From JABAAE01 sp905480545 (lineage in GTDB: Bacteria > Planctomycetota > Planctomycetia > Pirellulales > Pirellulaceae), in NCBI GenBank assembly GCA_943788025.1, contig CALSOR010000006.1, positions 558,001 to 622,000 on the forward strand: DNA of 64,000 nt. The letters are read 5' to 3'. The position numbers and the translations under genes are program-made. Under the pieces are notes generated by a model. It saw only the letters and a program-made list of their open reading frames with translations. It made no database searches and was not told where the DNA came from. Position 1 is the stretch's first letter. Each line of letters begins with the position of its first letter. Shown piece by piece: positions 7,878 to 16,334 of the stretch.

Positions 7878-10736
7878 ATGAATAAACCACGACTCCAAAC
7901 CTGCCTCGCCATCACCAGCCTGGCTGCGTTGCTGATATTTGCTCAAGACTGCGGGGCACAAGATGCCGCGTCTGCCGACATCCCGGAGACGGAAATCGCT
8001 GCGCTCGAGGCGCAGCTTCCCAGAAACGACAAACAAACTTCCTCTGTCCGGCAACGCAGAGCATGTAAGGGGGTGGTTCGCGACGCGGAACGCCTGCTCA
8101 AATCATCTCCCGACGCACCGAATCGCTTTCGCATACTGGGGGTCATGCTTCAAACCCAGAAGCTGTTGCTGACACTGGAATCCTCCGACCGCAACCGAAA
8201 TGCCCTTTTCGAAACATGCAGGAAACTGGCTCTGGCACCAGACGAATATGCAGCGCTTCGCCTGGAGGCTGACCTGCTCCTTTCCGAAAAATCTCTGTCA
8301 CTCAAAGGTTCAGACGTCAACGAGCGCGCTGACGCGCTGGCGGAGCTGATCAAACGCTACCGTGGCACGCCGGCCGAAGCGAAGAGCCTGATGATGGCCT
8401 CGCTGATTGCCCCGAAGCTGCAAGCATTCGAATTGCAAAAACGAGTCCTGGACACTCTGAGCGAACGATTCGCAGGCGATCCGGACGTCATTGAGTTCCG
8501 TCGGCAACACCTTGGGCTCCGTCGGCTGGATGTGCTGTTTACCGGCACGCACACTCGTGCGGACGGCGCTGTTCTGCGTTTTCCTGCTGACCTGATGGGG
8601 CGGCTGAGCGTCATGGTGTTCTGGTCGGGGAAGACACCCGGCTTCGAGCAATACCTCCAGGGGATCAAGGAACAGCAACGCCTCTATCCGGGCCGATTCG
8701 AGGTTTTCAGCTTTAATCTCGACGAACTGCCTGACGCTGGGGCCGGGAAGTTGCGTTCCATGCAATTGGACTGGACGGTGATGCGACTGCCTGGGGGCAA
8801 GAAGAGCCAGGCATTTCGCACGTATGCACGAATGGACCCAATCGGCGTTCTGTTAAACGCCTTCGGCCATGCTCTACTGACGCCGGCCTCGCTGAACGCG
8901 GCGGAACAGATCAAGCTGGGGGTGCGCGGCGTACTGCCACCAATGCAAACGTTGAATCGGCGACTTGACGACGCGCGTTACCTTTCGCAATTGCAGTCGC
9001 TATTGATTGGCGATGTGCTGATCACACAGCCCGATGATCCTCTGGATGCCACGTTGCCCCCCGAGTTAAAAATGCTCTCCTTGGGTCCGAGCAAGGAAGC
9101 TGGCACCAAGCTAACACGAACAGCCGAGTCAGTGCCTACCAAAACGCTGCACGCCATCCAAGGATGTTTCACGCCGGCGCCCTTCCGCTACCGAATGACG
9201 ACCGCCGAGGCGCTGGCCAACTATAAAAAGGCCGAGAAACTGTGTAGCGAAGCGGTCAAGCAACACCCGGCCGCGCCGGATCTCTGGATCGTCCGCAATC
9301 GAAAGATCATCGCCCTTTTGGGTATGTGGAGCCTCGCCGGCGAGCCCGAGTATCTTAAACAAGCGGCCCGAGAAGCGCGAGATTCCCTGACCGTAAAACT
9401 GCCGCCCGGCGCCGATGTTGTACCGCGTTTCTGTATCGCCAAAGAAGCACTCCGGCAGGGAGAATCAAAGCCAAAGTCTGTCCTCCTGGACTTGATCGAA
9501 AAAACGGGCGGGGCCCAAGCCCCCTGTTCGGCCAATGCCGCAGCGGCGATCCTGGCGTTGTACGCCAACGACCTGGACTTGCACAAGCAATACTGCGCCC
9601 CACTACTGGCAGCGCCGGACGGAGGCAGTCCCATGCTGTGGCCCATGGTCTCTTTCCTGCGTGATCGAGTCTACACCTACCGCCTGTTGAAGGCCAATTA
9701 CCTCCACAAGGAACGTGAGTCAGCGCGTGGCTACATGATCAATCATGGAGCCCCTCCGATGACGGGGCTTTTGCCAAAGATAAAGCTCAAAACCCTTGAT
9801 GGGCGAACGCTACGCCTCCCGCAGGATACCAACGGCAAACTAACGCTACTGGTGTTTGTTGAGCCGTCCGCTGAACCGGACGCGGAATTTCCCATCGACG
9901 CCCCAAAAGGTGAAGACAAGAAGCCACACCATCATTATCTACAATACGCATGCGACCTCGCAGACAGGCATGTCAACAAAGACGTCACTACGATCGTGGC
10001 TTTTTTGTCCGAAGATGTCGAACGAATCAATGCCCTGATGAAAACAAGGGAACTGACCTGCCAAGCCGCCATTGTGCCGGGCGGCCTCGCGAACCCGATG
10101 GTGCGCCGACTGGGCGTTCTTTCGGCGGATCGCATCCCCAACGTCTTCCTTCTCCGCCGGGACGGCTCCATGGTGTGGCACGCATCGGGACTGCCATACG
10201 GCGATAGCGAAAAATTTGTAAACTTGCTCGCCGCGAAAGTCCACATCGAGACCTGTGAAATGGAGACGGCTTTCGAGGCTTTGAAGAAGGGCAATTTCAA
10301 GGAGGCGGCACGCGTCTTTGGTGGTCCCTATCTTCCTTGGGCCCCTGATCGCTACGGCTGGCGACCGCCGCGATACCACGGACAGGCTCTGGCCTACATG
10401 GGCCTGAAGGACTGGAATGCCGCATTTGAGTCGATTGAGAAGGCAATCGATGCCCAGAAATTGCGATACTTCCGGGAACGAAGAGACAAGAACCCAGAGC
10501 GCTGGCGGAAGGAAGCCGCGACCGTGACGATCAAGCACCCGGATGACATCATGGTGGAACTATGGGCTGTCAAGGCCGCGATTCTCGACAAGCTTGGGCG
10601 CAAGGACGAGGCTGTCCAAATGCGTAAGCGCGCCGCAGAGCCAGCCAGATCAGATACTCCGAGCCCATACAAGTCGACACACGAGAGATTAAAAGACTGG
10701 TTAAAGCAGCATACAATGAAGACACTAAAACCATGA
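7878..10736 (+). CDS. secreted thioredoxin-fold protein with TPR-like helices
   Basis: 952 residues with a signal peptide (TCLAITSLAALLIFAQDCGAQ). Two thioredoxin-like segments are visible: around residues 225-290 (LSVMVFWSGKTPGFEQYLQG) and around 635-790 (LKTLDGRTLRLPQ, KLTLLVFVEPS, PNVFLLRRDGSMVWHASG). Neither has a CXXC active site, so redox catalysis is doubtful. Helical TPR-like stretches separate and follow them (GQALAYMGLKDWNAAFESIE). It is likely exported and may be a scaffold. The stop codon is embedded in the ATGA that starts the following small reading frame. Confidence 0.65.
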   Translation: MNKPRLQTCLAITSLAALLIFAQDCGAQDAASADIPETEIAALEAQLPRNDKQTSSVRQRRACKGVVRDAERLLKSSPDAPNRFRILGVMLQTQKLLLTLESSDRNRNALFETCRKLALAPDEYAALRLEADLLLSEKSLSLKGSDVNERADALAELIKRYRGTPAEAKSLMMASLIAPKLQAFELQKRVLDTLSERFAGDPDVIEFRRQHLGLRRLDVLFTGTHTRADGAVLRFPADLMGRLSVMVFWSGKTPGFEQYLQGIKEQQRLYPGRFEVFSFNLDELPDAGAGKLRSMQLDWTVMRLPGGKKSQAFRTYARMDPIGVLLNAFGHALLTPASLNAAEQIKLGVRGVLPPMQTLNRRLDDARYLSQLQSLLIGDVLITQPDDPLDATLPPELKMLSLGPSKEAGTKLTRTAESVPTKTLHAIQGCFTPAPFRYRMTTAEALANYKKAEKLCSEAVKQHPAAPDLWIVRNRKIIALLGMWSLAGEPEYLKQAAREARDSLTVKLPPGADVVPRFCIAKEALRQGESKPKSVLLDLIEKTGGAQAPCSANAAAAILALYANDLDLHKQYCAPLLAAPDGGSPMLWPMVSFLRDRVYTYRLLKANYLHKERESARGYMINHGAPPMTGLLPKIKLKTLDGRTLRLPQDTNGKLTLLVFVEPSAEPDAEFPIDAPKGEDKKPHHHYLQYACDLADRHVNKDVTTIVAFLSEDVERINALMKTRELTCQAAIVPGGLANPMVRRLGVLSADRIPNVFLLRRDGSMVWHASGLPYGDSEKFVNLLAAKVHIETCEMETAFEALKKGNFKEAARVFGGPYLPWAPDRYGWRPPRYHGQALAYMGLKDWNAAFESIEKAIDAQKLRYFRERRDKNPERWRKEAATVTIKHPDDIMVELWAVKAAILDKLGRKDEAVQMRKRAAEPARSDTPSPYKSTHERLKDWLKQHTMKTLKP

Positions 10737-10924
10737 TCACAAAAACAAATTTAAGTAGTTCTTGTTTTGCGATGACAGTCCTGCGGGGAGCATCCCCCAC
10801 ATTCGCTGCCGCCGCGAAAGAAGAATCTTCGCTCTGCACATGGGGCGAGAAGCTGTTGGCAAAGGTCGGGAAGAGGGGAACCGCGGTGCACACTAATCTA
10901 CCTCAAAGGAAGATCGAATTATGA
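10733..10924 (+). CDS. small ORF with ATGA overlaps on both sides
   Basis: 63 residues of no recognisable family. Its only support is position: its ATG overlaps the stop of the thioredoxin-like gene (ATGA), and its own TGA overlaps the ATG of the next gene (ATGA at 10921). That double overlap would let ribosomes reinitiate through it. The protein has no domain and could be a spacer or chance frame, although an AAGGA motif sits inside it in front of the next start. Confidence 0.3.
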   Translation: MITKTNLSSSCFAMTVLRGASPTFAAAAKEESSLCTWGEKLLAKVGKRGTAVHTNLPQRKIEL

Positions 10925-12821
10925 AGAAACGCAACATCATCAAGAGTGTATGGATCATGACGATCCTGGTCATATCGATATCCGCCTTTGCCGCGATCAG
11001 CCCTGCTCAGGTCAGCCTGACCGCCGAAGGGGAGCAACTCAAGGCTCATTACAGCAAGATGATGGCTGATCTAAGGGAAGAGATCACGCAGTTGGAACCC
11101 AAAGTGGACGAAAAGAAAAAGGCCGAATTCACCAAGCAGTTGAGCGCTCTTGATAATGTTACACCTGTAACCAAGACCGTCATGGGCAATGAAATCAGCG
11201 TGAAATACGGCCCAGGCAACCCCGCTTTTGCCGAAAAACAGAAAGAGGTACTTTCGGCGGCGCGAGCTGTCATGAAGGACATTGATGCATTTTTAGGCGG
11301 CGAGAAAGAGCTGGCCAGCATGGCCAAATTCGCATTACTAACTCATGGTACACCGGAACGCCTGGCCGAGTTTGCGCAAAAGGGCGAGGATGAAAAAACG
11401 TTGATTGATAAGCTCCTCAACGACGACAAACTCGTCGTGCAGGCCATGACGATGGGTGGGGCAAGCGGGGGACATTACGGCCAGGCGATGCGAAACTACA
11501 CAGCCATTCAGAACGCCACAGAACGTTCGGGCGAGGGGTTCTTTCAAGTTTGGGCCCTGGCTGTGTCCCTTCAATGTACGGGCGAACCTATGTCTATCCC
11601 GACGTTCCCGCGGCCGAGTCTTTGGTCAAGTACTACTTGAATTACCTCAAGGCATACGACGACGGCATACTGGACCCGGCCTTTTCTAAATTGGGCGGCA
11701 CAGGATGGAACTATCGCTTTGTATTTCCAGACTCTTACACGCTTGAAGATATCGACTGGATAAGAAAGGTATTGCGCAACTACCGGCCCGATCATACGCG
11801 TCTGGAATACAGATGGCGGTACTGCCGTATCGTTAGAACTGATATTCCGTATACCAGCTCAGTCAAAAGGCCAGTGCGGCCCGATTTGAACCTATCGCCA
11901 ATACAGGACTTCTTCCTCAAAGGCGGTATTTGTGGCCCCCGCGCTTTTGTCGGACAAATATCGGGGTACGCATTCGGAATACCGTCCCGCCGAGCACCCT
12001 CCCCGGGGCATGGTGCGATGGCGCACTGGACTCCCGACGGATGGACAACGGTCCTGGGACCCCACTTTTATTTCTGCAAAAACATCAATGGAATGCCCCC
12101 CATGGATTTCCTATTGGAATCGCAAGCACAACAAGATCCCAAGGGCTTCAAGCAGGTACTTATGTGTGAGTGGTTAGGAGAAGCGTTGGGCGAAACTGCC
12201 CCGCGTGACTACGGATCAAGCGGCGGGCTCTGGCGATTGCTTGGTTTCTACAAAAGACAGGCCATCGTTGAAGATCTGAAAATAGAAGACGTAGGGACCA
12301 CCGGTGAAGAACTCGCAGAATCTAATGTGAGTGGCGAGAAGGAAGAGATCGAGCAGATAGAGATCCCGGAGAAGTTTCGGACGATCACCGTCGCGGAGGA
12401 TGGAACAATTACCATTCCCGTAGCGGCATGCAAATCACCGAAGAACGGTGAGAAGATAAGATTCATGGAAAGCATAGATGGCGGCATACAAGTGCACTAC
12501 AGCTTGGGCAGCGGCCGCCCAGAGTTGCTCAATTACACGGTCGACATTCCCAGAGCTGGCACGTACGAATTCACTGCCAATGTGTGTACCGTAACCATGG
12601 ACCGACAATTCCTGCTCCGTGTCAACAGAAGAACCCTCGTGGATGTCGACATTCCCTATACGAAAGCCGACTGGATGGATATCCAACCCGTTGAACTCGA
12701 ATTAAAAGAGGGACGAAACCGGCTCTCATATACCCAGAAAGCCCCGAATAAGGGTATCAGCATCAAGCATTTCAAACTGAAACCCGTGAGGCAGAAAAGG
12801 ACTGATCTTCAGAGCAATTGA
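10921..12821 (+). CDS. secreted protein with C-terminal carbohydrate-binding-like domain (frameshifted)
   Basis: Two overlapping frames appear to be one gene. Frame one (10921-11640) has a signal peptide (VWIMTILVISISAFAAISPAQ), a helical region and FFQVWALAVSLQ, then loses sense. The frame ending at 12821 takes over with YVYPDVPAAESLVKYYLNYL. The switch is a one-base loss somewhere in about 11550-11590. The last ~100 residues (YTVDIPRAGTYEFTANV, FLLRVNRRTLVDVDIPY, LELKEGRNRLSYTQ) look like a beta-sandwich carbohydrate-binding module. AAGGA precedes the ATG at 10921. It is the last gene of the GC-rich operon. The enzymatic role, if any, is unknown. Confidence 0.55.
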
Positions 12822-13689
12822 ATACCCAATAACAATTCGTTTTATGGCTCTATGGTTTAGCGACAAAGGCAGCTCGTTGACAGCGAGACCGCAAGAGCCA
12901 TTAAAACAACATTCAACAATGTTTACGGTTGAAAGCGTGAAATCGAACTCTGTCGTTTAAAGCATTCCCGAGGTAATTGAATCCTTGTTGTCAGTTTTGC
13001 ACATCATAATAAATACCAACCTCACAGTAGAGTCGCACGCGGCGTCGTTCCGGTGATTTCCTAGCTGCATCAAAATGCGATCCGTTTTTTGGATCGTGAT
13101 AAAACGGAAACTGGGACGTTAATTTTGCTTTGATGCGATAGCGATTTGAGCGACTTGGCTTTGAAACAAATATTGCAGGATGAAACACTGCTCACAGCAT
13201 TGCAACACCTCAAATTGAACATTGTGGGTTCGAATCGGGTCGAGGATTCTAAATCAATTCTATCGCAACGATTTCACGAGACGATACGCGTTGGCGTTTC
13301 CCGTCCTGACGACCAAAACCAATGTTGGTTTGGTGGGCTAGTGAGTAAAGCTGCTAGTTCCAAACACCTGAGATTGTTTGTCAATTTTCACTTAAACATT
13401 TCCATTGGGATCGTTCAAATGAAATTCCAAGGATTGATGGTTTAACGATCTTGCTGAGTTGTCGTGTTCACTCGCTCGAGACCGCAAGCTCGCGGGGTTG
13501 GCATTTGGCTTTCATAAGATCCGACGAACTGTTTAGCTCAACTTCGACGTATGCAACTTCGACGTATGCAACTTCGAATGCTCGGTCCGACTAACGTTGG
13601 ACGAATTAAGCAATGCTCAAATTGCACCGAACTCCAAATTGCACCGAACTCCAAATTGCACCGAACTCCAAATTGCACCAAATTCCAAA
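12822..13689. other. intergenic region with structured and tandem repeats
   Basis: No convincing gene. An inverted repeat (ATGGCTCT at 12844-12851 with AGAGCCAT at 12894-12901) follows the operon and could end transcription, though no U-run follows. The string GAGACCGCAAG occurs at 12885 and again near 13478, both times inside short palindromic sequence. A weak open frame with a TTG start (13146-13445) has no family resemblance. Tandem repeats at the right end are listed separately. Confidence 0.5.
13541..13578. repeat. 15-bp direct repeat, two copies plus a partial
   Basis: ACTTCGACGTATGCA occurs at 13541-13555 and 13556-13570, and its first eight bases again at 13571-13578. It lies 40 bases before a second, unrelated tandem array. 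Confidence 0.85.
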
Positions 13690-13691
13690 TT
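13619..13691. repeat. 17-bp tandem repeat, four copies plus a partial
   Basis: AAATTGCACCGAACTCC repeats at 13619, 13636 and 13653. A variant copy follows at 13670 (two changes), then a partial unit at 13687. The array ends in the stop codon of the minus-strand gene, so copies may extend or alter its 3' end. Confidence 0.9.
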
Positions 13692-14862
13692 ACTGCCGCA
13701 TAATTTGATTAACGGTTGAGATACGAGGAACTGTAACACCGATCGGCTGCATATCAAAAGTAATTTTCGGCAAACCGGGAAGACTTCTCGGTTGCAATAA
13801 CCCCGAGAGCCCTGGGATGTTTGCGTCGTACGCCTTGTACGTTTCCATCACTTTCAAAACGTAGGGATTGATTTCCTGTTTACCGTCCGTTCGGGGCTTT
13901 CCCACCCAATCAAACGACCCAACGCACACATAGCTTTCATGTCGATCATGAAACTCATAGGCTTCAACGTTGTACTGTTTGCGGAGGACCTCTGCCAGTT
14001 TACTTGCCTTTTCGGCGGCAATCGCCAGCTTGCTTTTCACACCGCCGCCCAAGACTCGTTTCAACGAAAATTCTTTTTTCTTCTCTTCGATTTCCTGCAG
14101 GTTGAAACTGACATCACCACGAAACGTCGCGACACGCACCGAATAGGGTTTGGGACAATCGAGCAAACTGTATTTCGCCTTTTTGTTCAAATTCAGAATA
14201 AAGTGATCGACGCCATCACCTGAAAAAAATTCTTCGGGAAGCGTGGGATTCGGAATGAGAAACGCGGCGCGAAATGGGCCCAACTTTTCTTTTTCAGAAC
14301 TGTTGAGGTTCACAATTTGCCGCATCGCCCCGATGAACTGATTGGTGCTCCGAGTTTCCGAAAGGTTGTAGTTTTTCGGATTTAACCGTTTCACTTTTTC
14401 CATAGATTTAATGGCGTTCGGATCTTGAACGGAATGATAGTTTCCAACCACAACGGAAACTTCTTCGAACTTGCCGCCATTCAAATTTTTCATTTTCTTA
14501 TGTTCAAGTCGCCCGTTCACTGCGTCGCCGGTCTTCTTTTGGTTCCATGTGACTCCATCGATGCGTTCGCTCAGATCGATGACCGTCTGATGCATGAACG
14601 CATTCAGTTTGAAATCCCGACGCAACTCGAGCACTAGATCCTTGGCCAGTTTTTCCGCGTTATCACCAGCAAACGACGTCACATGAATCAGCCAAGGACC
14701 ATCTTTTTGAGTTAGAGAATAAGTCGCGTTGGGGTTGGCCTCGACTTTTTTCTGAAATGGCAAAAAGCTCTGTGCCGACGCAACACAAGGCAACACTATT
14801 GCCGTCATGCCAACTGCAAAAGCGATCGAGAAGACAAGTTTTGTGACGCGAATTCGAATCAT
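13690..14862 (-). CDS. secreted protein of unknown function
   Basis: 390 residues from ATG 14862, chosen over the ATG 48 bases upstream because the shorter form begins with a clean signal peptide (MIRIRVTKLVFSIAFAVGMT ending ASAQS). Two half-domains resemble each other: near residues 45-75 (WLIHVTSFAGDNAEKLAKDL) and 245-320 (YSVRVATFRGDVSFNLQEIE, ASKLAEVLRKQYNVEAYEFH). This pattern resembles SPOR-like ferredoxin folds, but that is inference. Its 3' end runs into a tandem repeat. I do not recognise the family. Confidence 0.6.
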   Translation of the reverse strand: MIRIRVTKLVFSIAFAVGMTAIVLPCVASAQSFLPFQKKVEANPNATYSLTQKDGPWLIHVTSFAGDNAEKLAKDLVLELRRDFKLNAFMHQTVIDLSERIDGVTWNQKKTGDAVNGRLEHKKMKNLNGGKFEEVSVVVGNYHSVQDPNAIKSMEKVKRLNPKNYNLSETRSTNQFIGAMRQIVNLNSSEKEKLGPFRAAFLIPNPTLPEEFFSGDGVDHFILNLNKKAKYSLLDCPKPYSVRVATFRGDVSFNLQEIEEKKKEFSLKRVLGGGVKSKLAIAAEKASKLAEVLRKQYNVEAYEFHDRHESYVCVGSFDWVGKPRTDGKQEINPYVLKVMETYKAYDANIPGLSGLLQPRSLPGLPKITFDMQPIGVTVPRISTVNQIMRQ

Positions 14863-15282
14863 CCATAATTCCCATTGAAAGACCAATGGCCGCAAACCGA
14901 TCGCAAACATGACGCACGGTTCGTCGCCGAAGGCGGGAGATTACGAGAACTTTAGAAATTTTCCAAGACAAATTGGGCAATCAAAACGTTTTTTTCCTCA
15001 TTTTTGCTATCGATCCAAATTATCATCCCTGCGTACAATTCACGAGATAACATTTTTGGTAGGGAATTTGCAAGGCAAGTTCCCGTGATCCGTGCCAAAT
15101 TCCGCTTCTAAACAGTTGGTATCAACTCGATTACGTGGAAAAAGTACGCGAAATTCGAAAGTTTGTAGGGTCAAATTGGTTGACGCAATGACGTTGGATG
15201 GTCAATACTTTCACATTGCACATCTGCAACGTTTACGCAGTTTTTTTCAAAGATTCATTCCTGGCGTTAGAGGGTTTTCAAA
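14863..15282. other. divergent intergenic region upstream of infC
   Basis: No gene seen. It contains the start region of the minus-strand secreted protein and the 5' leader of infC, with a Shine-Dalgarno-like AGAGG at 15269-15273. I cannot place a promoter with confidence. Confidence 0.4.
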
Positions 15283-15795
15283 ATCGAACGAAATCAGTCA
15301 CGTATTAACGACCAAATTCGGGTCACTCCGATTCGGGTCATTTCAGCCACCGGGGAACAATTAGGAGTCATTCCTACAAAAGACGCTTTGCAAAAAGCGC
15401 GTGACGAGGGATTTGATCTCGTCGAGGTCGCCCCCGGAGAAAAGCCTCCTGTTTGTCGAATCATGGATTTCGGCAAGTACAAATATGAGAAGGGCAAAAA
15501 GACCAGTAAAAACAAATCGCACCAAACGAAAACCAAAGAGATTCGCGTCCGACCCAAGACCGGGCAACACGACATCGAATTCAAGGTGAAACAAGCGAGC
15601 GGTTTTCTAAAACACAAGGACAAGGTTCAGGTTACGGTGATGTTCCGTGGACGCGAGATGGCTCATATCGAAGAGGGCCGTAAAGTCATGAACAACATTA
15701 TCGATATGCTGACTGTGGCGGAGGAAATCGGAAAGCTGGAAACGCCACCGCAGCAAAACGCAAAGCGAATGACCTGTACCATCGCTCCAAAGTAG
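15283..15795 (+). CDS. infC: translation initiation factor IF-3, probable AUC start
   Basis: IF-3 binds the 30S subunit, discriminates the initiator tRNA and blocks premature 50S joining. The N-domain (RINDQIRVTPIRVI), the linker (GKYKYEKGKKTSKNKSHQ) and the C-domain (MFRGREMAH) are all present. No ATG, GTG or TTG lies between the in-frame TAG at 15268 and RINDQIR. AUC at 15283 sits 9 bases after AGAGG and gives the expected N-terminus (ERNQSRINDQ). Rare start codons are the classic basis of infC autoregulation. A TTG at 15388 would delete the N-domain core. rpmI and rplT, the usual partners, are not downstream. Length ~170 residues, normal. Confidence 0.9.
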   Translation: MERNQSRINDQIRVTPIRVISATGEQLGVIPTKDALQKARDEGFDLVEVAPGEKPPVCRIMDFGKYKYEKGKKTSKNKSHQTKTKEIRVRPKTGQHDIEFKVKQASGFLKHKDKVQVTVMFRGREMAHIEEGRKVMNNIIDMLTVAEEIGKLETPPQQNAKRMTCTIAPK

Positions 15796-16334
15796 TCTTC
15801 GCGGGTAAAACCTAAACGGAAGCAAAGTCGCCGCAAGTTAAATCCGTGTCTCTGATGCGATTTAAATCCGCGACGGTGATTCAGCCGCGCGCCCAATGGG
15901 CCGCGGTCTATAGTTTCACCGAAAAAATTTCACCGAAAAAACGATGCGGTGAACGCGTTTCACAACAACAACTTCGTTTATCGCAAATGATTGTCCACAT
16001 ACTCTTGCGGCAATCCTCACACTTGTGAAATTCCGATTAAGAAATTCCGGATTCGTACATCCAGAGTCGAATCCTAGGTCCCGTCCATCCGATCGCGGCA
16101 TCGAATTTGTATCGAAAAACACTGCTATCAAATTTAATCGGCAACAAAATCATTTTTTTCTAATCTTGAAAATCCCCAAAGCCGACATTGACCTCGGTTT
16201 CTTGATTTCATAGACTCCCGCCCAAATCAGCCGTAGTTTCGGATTACGGCTATTCATGCCATCAGAGTTTCTTGGGGATTTCAGTTTCGTTTGCAACGTC
16301 CCGCGAACAAACTCGACTTTCATCGGAGTCAATC
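15796..16334. other. intergenic region between infC and the parvulin gene
   Basis: No gene seen. It has a direct repeat TTTCACCGAAAAAA near 15914 and 15926 and a small inverted repeat GCCGTA/TACGGC (16230-16250) in the leader of the next gene. No rpmI or rplT coding sequence is visible. Confidence 0.4.

Noticed and set aside
13146..13445. 99-codon plus-strand frame before the tandem repeats
   Set aside because: TTG start without ribosome-binding site, no family resemblance, in a region rich in palindromes and repeats.
13619..13691. CRISPR-like array
   Set aside because: The units are 17 bp and directly adjacent with no spacers, so it is a simple tandem repeat.
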